This document shows, one piece after another, positions 52,421 to 60,094 of a DNA stretch of 64,000 nt (positions within the stretch are counted from its first letter, which is position 1; every line of letters begins with the position of its first letter). The notes under the pieces were generated by a model. It was not told the origin of the DNA and made no database searches. It saw only the letters and a program-made list of their open reading frames with translations. Origin of the DNA: an uncultured bacterium. GTDB lineage: Bacteria > Bacillota > Clostridia > UBA1381. Location of the stretch: assembly GCA_905215805.1 (NCBI GenBank), contig CAJMRL010000010.1, forward strand, positions 1 to 64,000, read 5' to 3'. Made by a program: the position numbers and the translations under genes.

Positions 52421-52526
52421 TGGTTGAAAATCCGTAGACAGCAGGCGGCATAAGCAGAAGTCCTGCCGAGGAGCTTAGTAATGATTATTACGATCCTCTA
52501 TGTCTATGCGTAGAGGATGTTTTTTT
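52421..52526 (+). promoter_or_regulatory. L10 ribosomal protein leader
   Basis: Structured 5' leader before rplJ with the conserved GAAAATCCGTAGACAGCAGG start, CGGCATAAGCAGAAGTCCTG and CCGAGGAGCTTAGTAATG, the hallmarks of the L10 leader. L10(L12)4 binds it and represses its own operon. It ends in a terminator hairpin at 52493-52526, so control is likely by transcription attenuation. Confidence 0.93.
52493..52526 (+). terminator. L10-leader terminator
   Basis: ATCCTCTA (52493-52500) pairs with TAGAGGAT (52511-52518) around a 10-base loop, followed by GTTTTTTT, 58 bases before the rplJ ATG. Confidence 0.85.
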
Positions 52527-52584
52527 GTTATGAAGCATTACTTTTGGATTTTCAGAGGTAATTATTCATAGGAGGTGAATTTTA

Positions 52585-53157
52585 ATGCCAAGCGCAAAAG
52601 TTTTAGAAGCAAAAAAGGCACAGGTTGCTGAAATCGCAGAAATTCTTAAGGCGGCTCAGACAGGTGTGCTCGTTGACTACAGAGGTCTTAATGTTGAAGA
52701 GGATACTGATCTCAGAAACAAGCTCAGAGAAGCAGGCTGTAAGTATTTTGTTGTAAAGAATACTCTTCTTAAGCTCGCTACAGAGCAGGCAGGTCTTGAA
52801 GGTCTTGATGAGGCGCTTCACGGTCCTACAGCTTTGGCTGTATCGAACGATGACGCTGTTGCACCGGCAAAGGTTCTTGCAGAATTTGCAAAGAATAACG
52901 AAAAGCTCGAATTAAAATCAGGTTTTATGGACGGAGCAGTTATGTCGCTTGACGAGGTTAAGACTCTCGCAGCAACTCCGAATATGGAAACATTGATCGC
53001 AAAGATGATGGGAAGCTTGAATGCTCCTGTATCGAATCTCGTTCGTTTGCTCAACACTATCGCAGAGGGCGGCGAGGAAATCGCAGATCTTATCGCAAAG
53101 AAGGCCGCAGAAGCTACGGAAGAGGCTCCCGCAGAGGAAGCACCGGCGGCAGAATAA
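52585..53157 (+). CDS. rplJ: 50S ribosomal protein L10
   Basis: Stalk base protein that anchors the L7/L12 dimers and controls the operon through the leader. The 190-residue protein has VLVDYRGLNVEEDTDLRNKLREAG and YFVVKNTLLKLA (adjoining blocks). The last 20 residues are a Glu/Ala-rich tail. GGAGGTGA precedes the ATG. rplK, rplA and rpoB are not adjacent, unlike the common rplKAJL-rpoBC order. Confidence 0.98.
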   Translation: MPSAKVLEAKKAQVAEIAEILKAAQTGVLVDYRGLNVEEDTDLRNKLREAGCKYFVVKNTLLKLATEQAGLEGLDEALHGPTALAVSNDDAVAPAKVLAEFAKNNEKLELKSGFMDGAVMSLDEVKTLAATPNMETLIAKMMGSLNAPVSNLVRLLNTIAEGGEEIADLIAKKAAEATEEAPAEEAPAAE

Positions 53158-53199
53158 GTTTATATTTTGAAAATATCTTAATTTTAGGAGGAAATTACA

Positions 53200-53568
53200 A
53201 TGGCAGATTTGAATGCAATTCTTGATTCAATCAAGGAATTAAAGTTATTGGAAGTAGCAGAGCTCGTTAAGATGATGGAAGAAGAGTTCGGCGTAAGCGC
53301 AGCAGCTCCGGTTATGGTAGCAGCAGGCGGCGAGGGCGCAGCAGCAGCTGAAGAGAAGACAGAGTTCGACGTAGTTCTCGTTGATGCAGGCGCTAAGAAG
53401 CTCGGCGTTGTTAAGGTTGTTAAGAACATGACAGGTCTTGGACTTAAGGAAGCTAAGGAGATAGTTGACAACGCTCCGAAGACAATCAAAGAGGCTGTAG
53501 CTAAGGACGAGGCTGAGAAGATGAAGGCTGAGCTCGAAGAAGCAGGCGCTAAGGTTGAATTAAAGTAA
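53200..53568 (+). CDS. rplL: 50S ribosomal protein L7/L12
   Basis: Flexible stalk protein recruiting translation factors. Of 122 residues, the N-terminal dimerisation part has LLEVAELVKMMEEEFGVSAA. An Ala/Gly hinge (about 42-55) follows, then the factor-binding domain with EFDVVLVDAGAKKLGVVKVV and LGLKEAKEIVDNAPKTIKE. AGGAGG precedes the ATG. Confidence 0.99.
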   Translation: MADLNAILDSIKELKLLEVAELVKMMEEEFGVSAAAPVMVAAGGEGAAAAEEKTEFDVVLVDAGAKKLGVVKVVKNMTGLGLKEAKEIVDNAPKTIKEAVAKDEAEKMKAELEEAGAKVELK

Positions 53569-53603
53569 TTTTACTCTGATTTTGCCGGACAGGAGTATGA
53601 TAT

Positions 53604-54110
53604 ATGATTATTGACGTATCTGGTATTCTAAAGGAATTCGGCGGAAAAATCAAAATTGACGGCGAGGTTGATCTTCCCGATACGGATTTTATGGGTGAGA
53701 TGTATACATTCAAGACCCCGATTTCGGTAAAGGGAGATGTTACCAACAACGGCAAGTCACTGATACTGGCGGTTGAATGCTCCGGTAAGATGGGCACGCA
53801 GTGCGCGCGCTGTATGAAGGATATAACCGTTGATATTGATTTTCCGGTAGAAGAGCATCTTGTTCGTTCTGACGGTGAGTTTTCGGAGGATGAGGATATT
53901 ATCACATTTGACGGACATACCGTTGAGCTTGACGGAATAATTGCGGACAATCTTATTATGAATATTGAAGGCAGATATTTGTGCAAGGATGACTGTAAGG
54001 GTCTTTGTCCGGTCTGCGGTCAGGATCTTAATGAGGGGGAATGCGGTTGCAGCCGTGAGGTTATCGATCCAAGATGGCAGGGTCTGGCAGACTTAATGAA
54101 AAACGAGTAA
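53604..54110 (+). CDS. yceD: YceD/DUF177 family protein
   Basis: A 168-residue protein of the YceD family, widely linked with rpmF and with 23S rRNA and ribosome assembly. It has the conserved CARCMKDITVDIDFPVEE and the C-terminal Cys-rich CKDDCKGLCPVCGQDLNEGECGC (adjoining blocks), likely a zinc site. It lies directly before rpmF, the normal arrangement. The molecular function is not established. Confidence 0.93.
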   Translation: MIIDVSGILKEFGGKIKIDGEVDLPDTDFMGEMYTFKTPISVKGDVTNNGKSLILAVECSGKMGTQCARCMKDITVDIDFPVEEHLVRSDGEFSEDEDIITFDGHTVELDGIIADNLIMNIEGRYLCKDDCKGLCPVCGQDLNEGECGCSREVIDPRWQGLADLMKNE

Positions 54111-54139
54111 CTCAGAGTGATTTTATGGAGGTGTAACAA

Positions 54140-54319
54140 ATGGCAGTACCTAAGAATAAAGTATCAAAAGCCAGAAGAAACAGCAGACGTGCCAATTGGA
54201 AGCTTACTGCACCGAACATGGTAGAGTGCCCCAAGTGCCACGAGTTTAAAATGCCTCATAAAGTTTGTAAGGCTTGCGGTTATTACAACGGCAAGGAAAT
54301 CATCAAGGTTGAGGATTAA
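54140..54319 (+). CDS. rpmF: 50S ribosomal protein L32
   Basis: A 59-residue ribosomal protein starting MAVPKNKVSKARRNSRRANW, with four zinc-ligand cysteines in CPKC and CKAC (residues 30, 33, 43, 46). This is the Zn-binding form of L32. GGAGGTG lies before the ATG at 54140. It ends at the TAA at 54317-54319 and is followed by a strong terminator. Confidence 0.98.
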   Translation: MAVPKNKVSKARRNSRRANWKLTAPNMVECPKCHEFKMPHKVCKACGYYNGKEIIKVED

Positions 54320-54338
54320 TTCGGCTTACAATGATATA

Positions 54339-54367
54339 CCGTGCGGAAAATTTCCGCACGGTTTTTT
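54339..54367 (+). terminator. Terminator after rpmF
   Basis: CCGTGCGGAA pairs with TTCCGCACGG, followed by TTTTTT. It closes the rplJ-rplL-yceD-rpmF unit. Confidence 0.9.
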
Positions 54368-54396
54368 AGTATATAGAAATTTTTTTCTTTTTTTGC

Positions 54397-54425
54397 TTGA
54401 AAACAATGCGGCGATATAGTATAAT
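54397..54425 (+). promoter_or_regulatory. SigA promoter of murT-gatD
   Basis: TTGAAA (54397-54402) and TATAAT (54420-54425), spacer 17, 38 bases before the murT ATG. Confidence 0.88.
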
Positions 54426-54463
54426 AGTATGATAGATGACATTCCCGAAAGGAAGGATAGTAA

Positions 54464-55801
54464 ATGAGAAAACTTATTGCAATATGGGCGGGAAAGCTCC
54501 TGAGCATCCTGGGACGGATAATAGGAAAAAAATCCTCCTCCAGCCCCGGGGAATACGCTTTGAGAATTTGTCCTGAGCTTATAAGCAACCTAAATCAATA
54601 TGTCAAAAAAAGTATAATCGTCACATGCGGTACCAATGGTAAAACTACCACAAACAATCTTATGTGCTCGGCTCTTGAAGCAAAGGGCTATAAGGTCCTA
54701 TGCAACCGTCTGGGCGCAAATATGCTTAACGGTATTGCAACAGCATTTTTACAGGCTGCCAGTCTTACCGGAAAATTAAGCGTGGATTATGCCTGTCTGG
54801 AAATAGACGAAGCATATACCCCTGTGCTGTTCAAATATTTTAAGCCAGACATTATGGTTATAACAAATCTTTTCCGTGATCAGCTCGACCGCTACGGAGA
54901 AATAGATATAACCTCCGACAAGATCTTGAGCGCGATAAGAGAAGTTCCTTCATTAAAACTCGTGCTTAACGGAGACGACCCGCTTTGCGTACAGTTCGGG
55001 TGCGAAAAAAATGTAAGAGCTTATTATTACGGTATATCAGAGAAAGTTCTCCCTCAAACAGATGATACAAAAGAAGGGCGCTTCTGTCCCGTATGCGGCG
55101 GAGAGCAGGTTTATAAATATTATCACTACAGCCAGCTCGGTGATTATTTCTGCCCGCACTGTGGCTTTAAACGGCCTAAAATTGATTTTGATGTAAAGAA
55201 TGTACGACTGGAAACTCCTATGAAATTCACCATAAACGGCAAACCTATGTCTATAAACTACAAGGGCTTCTACAATATATATAATCTCATTGCTGTTTAC
55301 GGCGCTCTTACAGTTGCTGGTGAAGACACAAAGGATTTTTCTAAGCTTCTTGAAGGTTATAAGCCTCAGATAGGACGTATGCAGGAATTTCCGTTTAAGA
55401 AGCCTGTAATACTGAGCCTTTCCAAAAACCCTGCCGGCTTTAATCAGGCTATCGCCACAGTCAACAGCGATAAACGCCGCAAGGATGTCATAATAGCCAT
55501 AAATGACCTTGCTAACGATGGGCGCGATGTATCATGGCTATGGGATGTAGATTTTGATAAAATCCATGATGAAAATCTTAACACTCTTACCACTACAGGT
55601 ATAAGGGTATGGGATATATCACTTCGGTTTAAATACTCAGATATTAAGGTTGACCATATGACTCACGATATGGCGGATGCTGTTAAACGCGCATTAGCAA
55701 CCGATTCCGAGGTCGTATATGTACTCGTAAACTACACGGCGCTTTATTCAACAGAGGCTGTTTTAAACGAACTTCTTAAAAAGGAGGAGGGCGAGGAATA
55801 A
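54464..55801 (+). CDS. murT: Lipid II isoglutaminyl synthase, MurT subunit
   Basis: Mur-ligase-like subunit that activates the alpha-carboxyl of D-Glu in lipid II so that GatD can amidate it. The 445-residue protein begins with a basic/hydrophobic segment. It has the ATP motif VTCGTNGKTTTNNLM, a zinc ribbon (CPVCGGEQVYKYYHYSQLGD and FCPHCGF), and a C-terminal DUF1727-type domain (INDLANDGRDVSWLWDVDF). It overlaps gatD by one base. GGAAGGA precedes the ATG. Confidence 0.96.
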   Translation: MRKLIAIWAGKLLSILGRIIGKKSSSSPGEYALRICPELISNLNQYVKKSIIVTCGTNGKTTTNNLMCSALEAKGYKVLCNRLGANMLNGIATAFLQAASLTGKLSVDYACLEIDEAYTPVLFKYFKPDIMVITNLFRDQLDRYGEIDITSDKILSAIREVPSLKLVLNGDDPLCVQFGCEKNVRAYYYGISEKVLPQTDDTKEGRFCPVCGGEQVYKYYHYSQLGDYFCPHCGFKRPKIDFDVKNVRLETPMKFTINGKPMSINYKGFYNIYNLIAVYGALTVAGEDTKDFSKLLEGYKPQIGRMQEFPFKKPVILSLSKNPAGFNQAIATVNSDKRRKDVIIAINDLANDGRDVSWLWDVDFDKIHDENLNTLTTTGIRVWDISLRFKYSDIKVDHMTHDMADAVKRALATDSEVVYVLVNYTALYSTEAVLNELLKKEEGEE

Positions 55802-56523
55802 TGAAACTTACAATTCTCCATCTTTATCCCGATCTGCTCAATCTCTACGGCGACAGGGGAAATATTGAATGTCTCAGAAAGCGTCTTGTATGGAGAGGAA
55901 TAGACGCGGAGGTCAGGACATACACCTGTGAAAGCAGCGGCTTTGATTTATCTGATGTTGATATAGTATTCATAGGCGGCGGCTCGGACAGAGAACAAAA
56001 AATTGTATGCAGCCGTCTTTTGGAGCATAAGCAGCAGCTTCATGACTATGTAGAAGCAGGAGGCTCCCTTGTGGCGGTATGCGGCGGATACCAGCTTTTA
56101 GGCAAGTATTATAAGCTTGAAAATGAAACAATTCAAGGACTGGAAATACTCGATATATACACCGATCAGGGCAAAAAGCGCCTTATCGGAAACATTGTAC
56201 TCGAAACAGACCTAATTGACCGCAAAATTGTGGGCTTTGAAAACCATGGAGGACGCACCTATATAGGAAATCATACACCATTGGGTAAAGTGATATATGG
56301 AAACGGAAACGCCGATAATACCGGATTTGAAGGAGTCGTTTATAAAAATGTGATCGCAACTTATCTTCACGGTCCGCTTTTCCCTAAAAATCCTCAGCTT
56401 TGCGATTATGTTCTTACTAACGCCCTGAAGCATAAATATCCGAATTTCAAGACTCTCTCCCCTCTTGATGATGAGCTTGAAAATATTGCTAACGATTATA
56501 TCGTAAACCGCTTTAAAAAGTAA
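55801..56523 (+). CDS. gatD: Lipid II isoglutaminyl synthase, GatD glutaminase subunit
   Basis: Glutaminase partner of MurT that supplies ammonia to amidate D-Glu of the peptidoglycan stem. Of 240 residues, it is a class I glutamine amidotransferase (CobB/CobQ-like) with LHLYPDLLNLYGDRGNIECL, IVFIGGGSDREQ, the nucleophile cysteine in LVAVCGGYQLLG, and the histidine in IATYLHGPLF. Its family resemblance to CobQ can mislead, but the one-base overlap with murT fixes the role. Confidence 0.96.
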   Translation: MKLTILHLYPDLLNLYGDRGNIECLRKRLVWRGIDAEVRTYTCESSGFDLSDVDIVFIGGGSDREQKIVCSRLLEHKQQLHDYVEAGGSLVAVCGGYQLLGKYYKLENETIQGLEILDIYTDQGKKRLIGNIVLETDLIDRKIVGFENHGGRTYIGNHTPLGKVIYGNGNADNTGFEGVVYKNVIATYLHGPLFPKNPQLCDYVLTNALKHKYPNFKTLSPLDDELENIANDYIVNRFKK

Positions 56524-56533
56524 ATATTTTTTT

Positions 56534-56569
56534 AACAATGGAATGTCACGCTTGACATTCCATTGTTTT
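56534..56569 (+). terminator. Terminator-like hairpin after gatD
   Basis: The 15-bp stem AACAATGGAATGTCA/TGACATTCCATTGTT around CGCT is followed by TTAATATT. Its right arm contains the TTGACA used by the next promoter. Confidence 0.7.
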
Positions 56570-56580
56570 AATATTAAAAT
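56552..56580 (+). promoter_or_regulatory. Candidate promoter of the Ig-like glucosaminidase gene
   Basis: TTGACA (56552-56557) and TAAAAT (56575-56580), spacer 17. A TATAAT at 56582 is 24 bases from the same -35, too far. The promoter overlaps the gatD terminator hairpin. Confidence 0.55.
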
Positions 56581-56626
56581 GTATAATGAATATACTGCTT
56601 ATTTAATCAATACAATTGAAGGAGAA

Positions 56627-58447
56627 ATGAATAAATTGAAACTTACGGAAACGACTGTTTCCCTTACAAAAAATAAGCTTCTTATAAAGCTTAAAAAGCA
56701 TAAATATAAGCCGCCCGCTATACTTGCCGTACTTATACTATGCGCTGTCGGACTTATAGTCCGAACAAATATTGTAACGGAAAACAGCGATACAATAGAA
56801 TCTGAAAATTCCGCTTCGGATTATGCAATGCGGCTTCCGCATTACAGCAACTTTGATATGTCCTATGTAAAGGTCGCGGTTAAAATCAATTCGGTATATA
56901 ACGATATATATCTACAAAACAACTCTGCACAGATCCAATACAGCGCTCAGGTGTACCCCATAACCTTAAAGGACTTTTCAATTACATGGAGTAACGGAAA
57001 CGATATAATTGCCAATATAGATGAAAACGGGCTTGTTACAGCATACGTACCCGGAACAACGGACATAACCGCAACTCTCATATGGCAGGACGAAACGCAT
57101 ACAGCATCGTCAAAGCTCAATATCATACAGCCTGTCGAGGGTATGTATATGCCGACAACCACTATAACTCTCTATAAGGGAGGAACCGGACAAATGCTCA
57201 TGGCGGCAGTGTCCCCGGCTAATGCCACCAATCAAAATATAACATGGCAGAGCAAGGATAACAAAGTTGCGGTCGTTGACGAAACCGGATATGTTACACC
57301 GGTTGATACCGGTATGACAGAGGTGGTAGCTACCTCAGAAGACGGCAGCTTTACAAGCAAATGCTTTGTAAACGTTGTAAACTACTCTGTAAAGGTAGAT
57401 AATGTATCTATACAAAACAGCGGCAAGGATGATTCTTATCTAAAGGTCGGAGAAAGCTTCACTGTTCTTGCGGCGGTACAGCCGTCAAACGCCAAGGACA
57501 AAACTCTTAAATGGATCTCCACAAACACCGATGTTGCATCTGTCAGCCAAACCGGTGTTGTACGCGCGCTTAAGGTTGGTGAGACATATATAAATGTTTC
57601 CTCATCTAACGGCAAGCAGGACACTCTTAAGCTCACTGTCCAGCCGTCCGATACGGCAAACACTGATGTACTTGATCTGTCAGGCTCAACAAATGCCGCT
57701 ACAGCCGATATTATAAACGGCTCAGTAACATATTCTACGTACTCCAATACTCTTGACGAGATGGTGAATATCCAGATGGGGCTTAATCCTCCGCCGAAAT
57801 ATAACGGCTCAAACTACGCTTCTTCAGACCAAGTAAGACGCTGGATGGATCCTTCAAGCTTCTCAACTGGAGCTTATAAATATCAGTTCCTTGATTTGTC
57901 CCGTCCTAACGGAACGACCGAAGAAGCCCTCAACAGCTATCTGAGCAACAAGGGTATACTCGCAGGTCATGCAAGCGACTTTATAGCGGCCGCAAACGAA
58001 TATGGTGTTTCCGAGATATATCTTATCGCTCATGCGTGTCTTGAAACCGGAAACGGTACGTCACAGCTTGCAAGAGGTGTTGAGGTAAACGGCACAACCG
58101 TATATAATGTATTCGGTATAGGCGCATACGATAACAGCGCTGTATATTCCGGCTCGCAGAAAGCATATAGAGAGGGCTGGACAAGCGTAAGCTCAGCAAT
58201 ACGCGGCGGCGCTCAATGGATAAGCCAATACTATATCAACTCAGAGGATGGCAGACAAAATACACTTTATAAGATGCTTTGGAATCCCGAAAATCCGGGT
58301 CAGCATCAATATGCTACAGATATAGAATGGGCTACCAAGCAGGCAGTCAATATCGAAAAGATATTTGAAATGTTCCCTGATGCCGTAAAGACATATGATG
58401 TTCCGGTATACAGCGGTGAAAACCCGGCTGTACTGGATGTAGATTAA
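56627..58447 (+). CDS. Membrane-anchored protein with Ig-like (Big2) repeats and N-acetylglucosaminidase domain
   Basis: Cell-surface enzyme of about 606 residues. A basic N-terminus and one transmembrane segment (PPAILAVLILCAVGLIV) anchor it with the rest outside. Three bacterial Ig-like repeats follow (about 85-175, 180-265, 268-350), each with the pattern W-x-S/N...V-x-x-D/S-x-x-G-x-V. The C-terminal 200 residues are a GH73-type endo-beta-N-acetylglucosaminidase domain: EYGVSEIYLIAHACLETGNG carries the catalytic glutamate, then VYNVFGIGAYD. It probably cuts peptidoglycan. The ATG at 56627 follows AAGGAGAA; a longer frame begins at 56543. Confidence 0.9.
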   Translation: MNKLKLTETTVSLTKNKLLIKLKKHKYKPPAILAVLILCAVGLIVRTNIVTENSDTIESENSASDYAMRLPHYSNFDMSYVKVAVKINSVYNDIYLQNNSAQIQYSAQVYPITLKDFSITWSNGNDIIANIDENGLVTAYVPGTTDITATLIWQDETHTASSKLNIIQPVEGMYMPTTTITLYKGGTGQMLMAAVSPANATNQNITWQSKDNKVAVVDETGYVTPVDTGMTEVVATSEDGSFTSKCFVNVVNYSVKVDNVSIQNSGKDDSYLKVGESFTVLAAVQPSNAKDKTLKWISTNTDVASVSQTGVVRALKVGETYINVSSSNGKQDTLKLTVQPSDTANTDVLDLSGSTNAATADIINGSVTYSTYSNTLDEMVNIQMGLNPPPKYNGSNYASSDQVRRWMDPSSFSTGAYKYQFLDLSRPNGTTEEALNSYLSNKGILAGHASDFIAAANEYGVSEIYLIAHACLETGNGTSQLARGVEVNGTTVYNVFGIGAYDNSAVYSGSQKAYREGWTSVSSAIRGGAQWISQYYINSEDGRQNTLYKMLWNPENPGQHQYATDIEWATKQAVNIEKIFEMFPDAVKTYDVPVYSGENPAVLDVD

Positions 58448-58453
58448 AATTTC

Positions 58454-58495
58454 AGAGGATGCAGAAAAACTGTTCTACTGCATCCTCTTTTATTT
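58454..58495 (+). terminator. Terminator after the glucosaminidase gene
   Basis: AGAGGATGCAG (58454-58464) pairs with CTGCATCCTCT (58478-58488), followed by TTTATTTTT. It separates this gene from the convergent spoVT. Confidence 0.85.
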
Positions 58496-58500
58496 TTATC

Positions 58501-59037
58501 TTAACCTTCCATATGCTTTCCCAAGAACCCCGCCGCGGACTCGGCAAGCTTATTTTCAACCTCTGTCGGTTTTTCTCCGTTATTCATAATGAACAACACC
58601 GAGCCTATCGTATCTCCTTCAGATATAATGGGCACCACAACGCCCGCATTATACTTATCGTTACCGTCAGCAACAGCTATAGGCTTTCCGGATTCATACG
58701 TTACCGTAATTCTTTCATTCATAACGTTATCCAGCTCCGCACTCACCGGCTTTTCCATAAGCTCCTTCTTCGGAACTCCCGATACCGCTATAACGCTGTC
58801 GCGGTCTGTTATACACGCTCCGCATCCGCTTGCCTCAGCAAGAGTTTCGGCATAAGCAGCCGCAAAATCTCCCAGCTCACCTATCGGAGAATATTTTTTG
58901 AAAATAACCTCTCCGTCCTTTTCTGTGTATATTTCAAGCGGATCTCCTTCTCTTATGCGCATGGTGCGCCGTATTTCCTTTGGTATAACTACTCTTCCCA
59001 GATCATCTATTCTTCTTACTATTCCAGTTGCTTTCAT
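58501..59037 (-). CDS. spoVT: Stage V sporulation protein T (AbrB-family regulator)
   Basis: DNA-binding regulator active in the forespore during late sporulation. The 178-residue protein has an N-terminal AbrB swapped-hairpin domain (MKATGIVRRIDDLGRVVIPK, EIRRTMRIREGDPLEIYTE) and a C-terminal GAF-like domain (about 55-175). The two-domain architecture and sequence fit SpoVT rather than AbrB or Abh, which lack the GAF part. AGGAGG precedes the ATG. A sigma-G-like promoter lies upstream. It is good evidence that the organism has a sporulation programme. Confidence 0.96.
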   Translation of the reverse strand: MKATGIVRRIDDLGRVVIPKEIRRTMRIREGDPLEIYTEKDGEVIFKKYSPIGELGDFAAAYAETLAEASGCGACITDRDSVIAVSGVPKKELMEKPVSAELDNVMNERITVTYESGKPIAVADGNDKYNAGVVVPIISEGDTIGSVLFIMNNGEKPTEVENKLAESAAGFLGKHMEG

Positions 59038-59089
59038 AATAACCTCCTATTGTTGTTTCGGTCCCTTAAAGACTTTTTCTGTATGATTT

Positions 59090-59118
59090 TATTATGCTTA
59101 ATAGTTTTTGCTTTATTC
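59090..59118 (-). promoter_or_regulatory. Sigma-G-like promoter of spoVT
   Basis: On the minus strand GAATA (59114-59118) and CATAATA (59090-59096), spacer 17, about 53 bases before the ATG. This matches the forespore sigma-G form (GHATR, CATWHTA) as described in Bacillus, where spoVT is also a sigma-G gene. No good SigA promoter was seen. Confidence 0.6.
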
Positions 59119-59178
59119 AAAAATTTACATAATTTTCGTTATGGTGTTTTTTTCTAATCAAAATATTTTGCATAAAAC

Positions 59179-59207
59179 TTGTCAGTATAAAAAAAATGTG
59201 CTATAAT
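59179..59207 (+). promoter_or_regulatory. SigA promoter of queH
   Basis: TTGTCA (59179-59184) and TATAAT (59202-59207), spacer 17, 21 bases before the ATG. Confidence 0.82.
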
Positions 59208-59228
59208 ATATCCGGAAAGGAAAATACT

Positions 59229-59858
59229 ATGAAACAAAATTACCAAATAATGCTTGATAAAAAAATCGAAGAAATAAAACTCGCCGGTATACGCCCAAGT
59301 CTTTTGCTGCACGTATGCTGTGCTCCTTGCTCAAGCTATGTACTTGAATATTTGAGTGAATATTTTGATATAACTCTGTATTTCTATAATCCGAATATTT
59401 CGCCGGAAAGTGAATTTGACTACAGAGAAAAAGAGCTTGAACGCCTTATATCGCAAATGCCTCTTAACGGAACAGTAAAGCTGATAAAGGGTGAGTATGA
59501 GCCCGAAAAATTTTATGCCTTGGCTAAGGGTATGGAGCAAATGGACGAAGGCGGAGAGCGCTGCTTTAAATGCTATGAGCTTAGACTCAGAAAAAGCGCT
59601 GAGGCGGCTCAAAAGGGCGGCTATGACTATTTTACAACAACATTATCTATAAGCCCGCATAAAAATGCTCAAAAGCTTAATGAGATCGGAAAAGCGCTTT
59701 GCGAGGAATATGGGGTAAACTATTTATTTTCAGATTTTAAAAAGAAAAACGGCTATAAGCGCTCATGTGAATTAAGTGAAATATATTCACTGTACCGCCA
59801 AAGCTACTGCGGCTGTATATACTCAAAAGCACAGGCTGTAAGAGAAAACCGTTTATGA
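59229..59858 (+). CDS. queH: Epoxyqueuosine reductase QueH
   Basis: Reduces epoxyqueuosine to queuosine in tRNA, the B12-independent alternative to QueG. Of 209 residues, it has the paired cysteines LLHVCCAPCSSYVL, the second pair in GERCFKCYELRLRKSAEAA, TTLSISPHKNAQKL and the C-terminal RQSYCGCIYS; these ligate an [4Fe-4S] cluster and a second iron. The start at 59229 has GGAAAGGA before it; an upstream ATG at 59196 overlaps the promoter. Using QueH in a cell that makes B12 is common in Clostridia. Confidence 0.95.
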   Translation: MKQNYQIMLDKKIEEIKLAGIRPSLLLHVCCAPCSSYVLEYLSEYFDITLYFYNPNISPESEFDYREKELERLISQMPLNGTVKLIKGEYEPEKFYALAKGMEQMDEGGERCFKCYELRLRKSAEAAQKGGYDYFTTTLSISPHKNAQKLNEIGKALCEEYGVNYLFSDFKKKNGYKRSCELSEIYSLYRQSYCGCIYSKAQAVRENRL

Positions 59859-59890
59859 AAAAACACCATGCACAAAGCATAGTGTTTTTT
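59858..59890 (+). terminator. Terminator after queH
   Basis: A stem of AAAAAACAC-C-ATGC with GCAT-A-GTGTTTTTT around ACAAA, starting at the queH stop and ending in a T-run. Confidence 0.8.
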
Positions 59891-59958
59891 CAACATTCAA
59901 ATATAGAAGTCCAAACCTCATGGAGATGAATTTTATGAAAATTCGTTTAATATAACAA

Positions 59959-60066
59959 GACGGCGGATAAACCGCCGTCATTGTATTTGGGGGGACCCAC
60001 TGCCGTTAAAGGCAGTGGGCATATGAAAAAAAGGATGGTATCGACTGTCTTCATAAAAGGAGACAG
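59959..60066. repeat. Cluster of three palindromes between queH and htrA
   Basis: Three hairpins lie in about 110 bases: GACGGCGG/CCGCCGTC (59959-59979), CCCACTGCC/GGCAGTGGG (59996-60019, preceded by six Gs) and CTGTCT/AGACAG (60045-60066). The third may act as a weak terminator of htrA on the minus strand, where CCTTTTTTTC follows after some bases. The first two resemble ends of small mobile or RNA-encoding elements. No transposase is present. Confidence 0.5.
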
Positions 60067-60094
60067 CCAAATCAATTATAACTGATTAGCTAAT

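Noticed and set aside
55801..56523. GatD read as a CobQ/CbiP-type cobalamin enzyme
   Set aside because: Glutaminase similarity only; the one-base overlap with murT and the length of 240 residues fit the lipid II amidation complex.
56552..56587. TTGACA with TATAAT at 56582
   Set aside because: The spacer is 24 bases, too long; the TAAAAT at 17 bases is a better -10.
58459..59157. A 232-codon plus-strand open frame
   Set aside because: It is antisense to spoVT and crosses its promoter; the composition is not protein-like.
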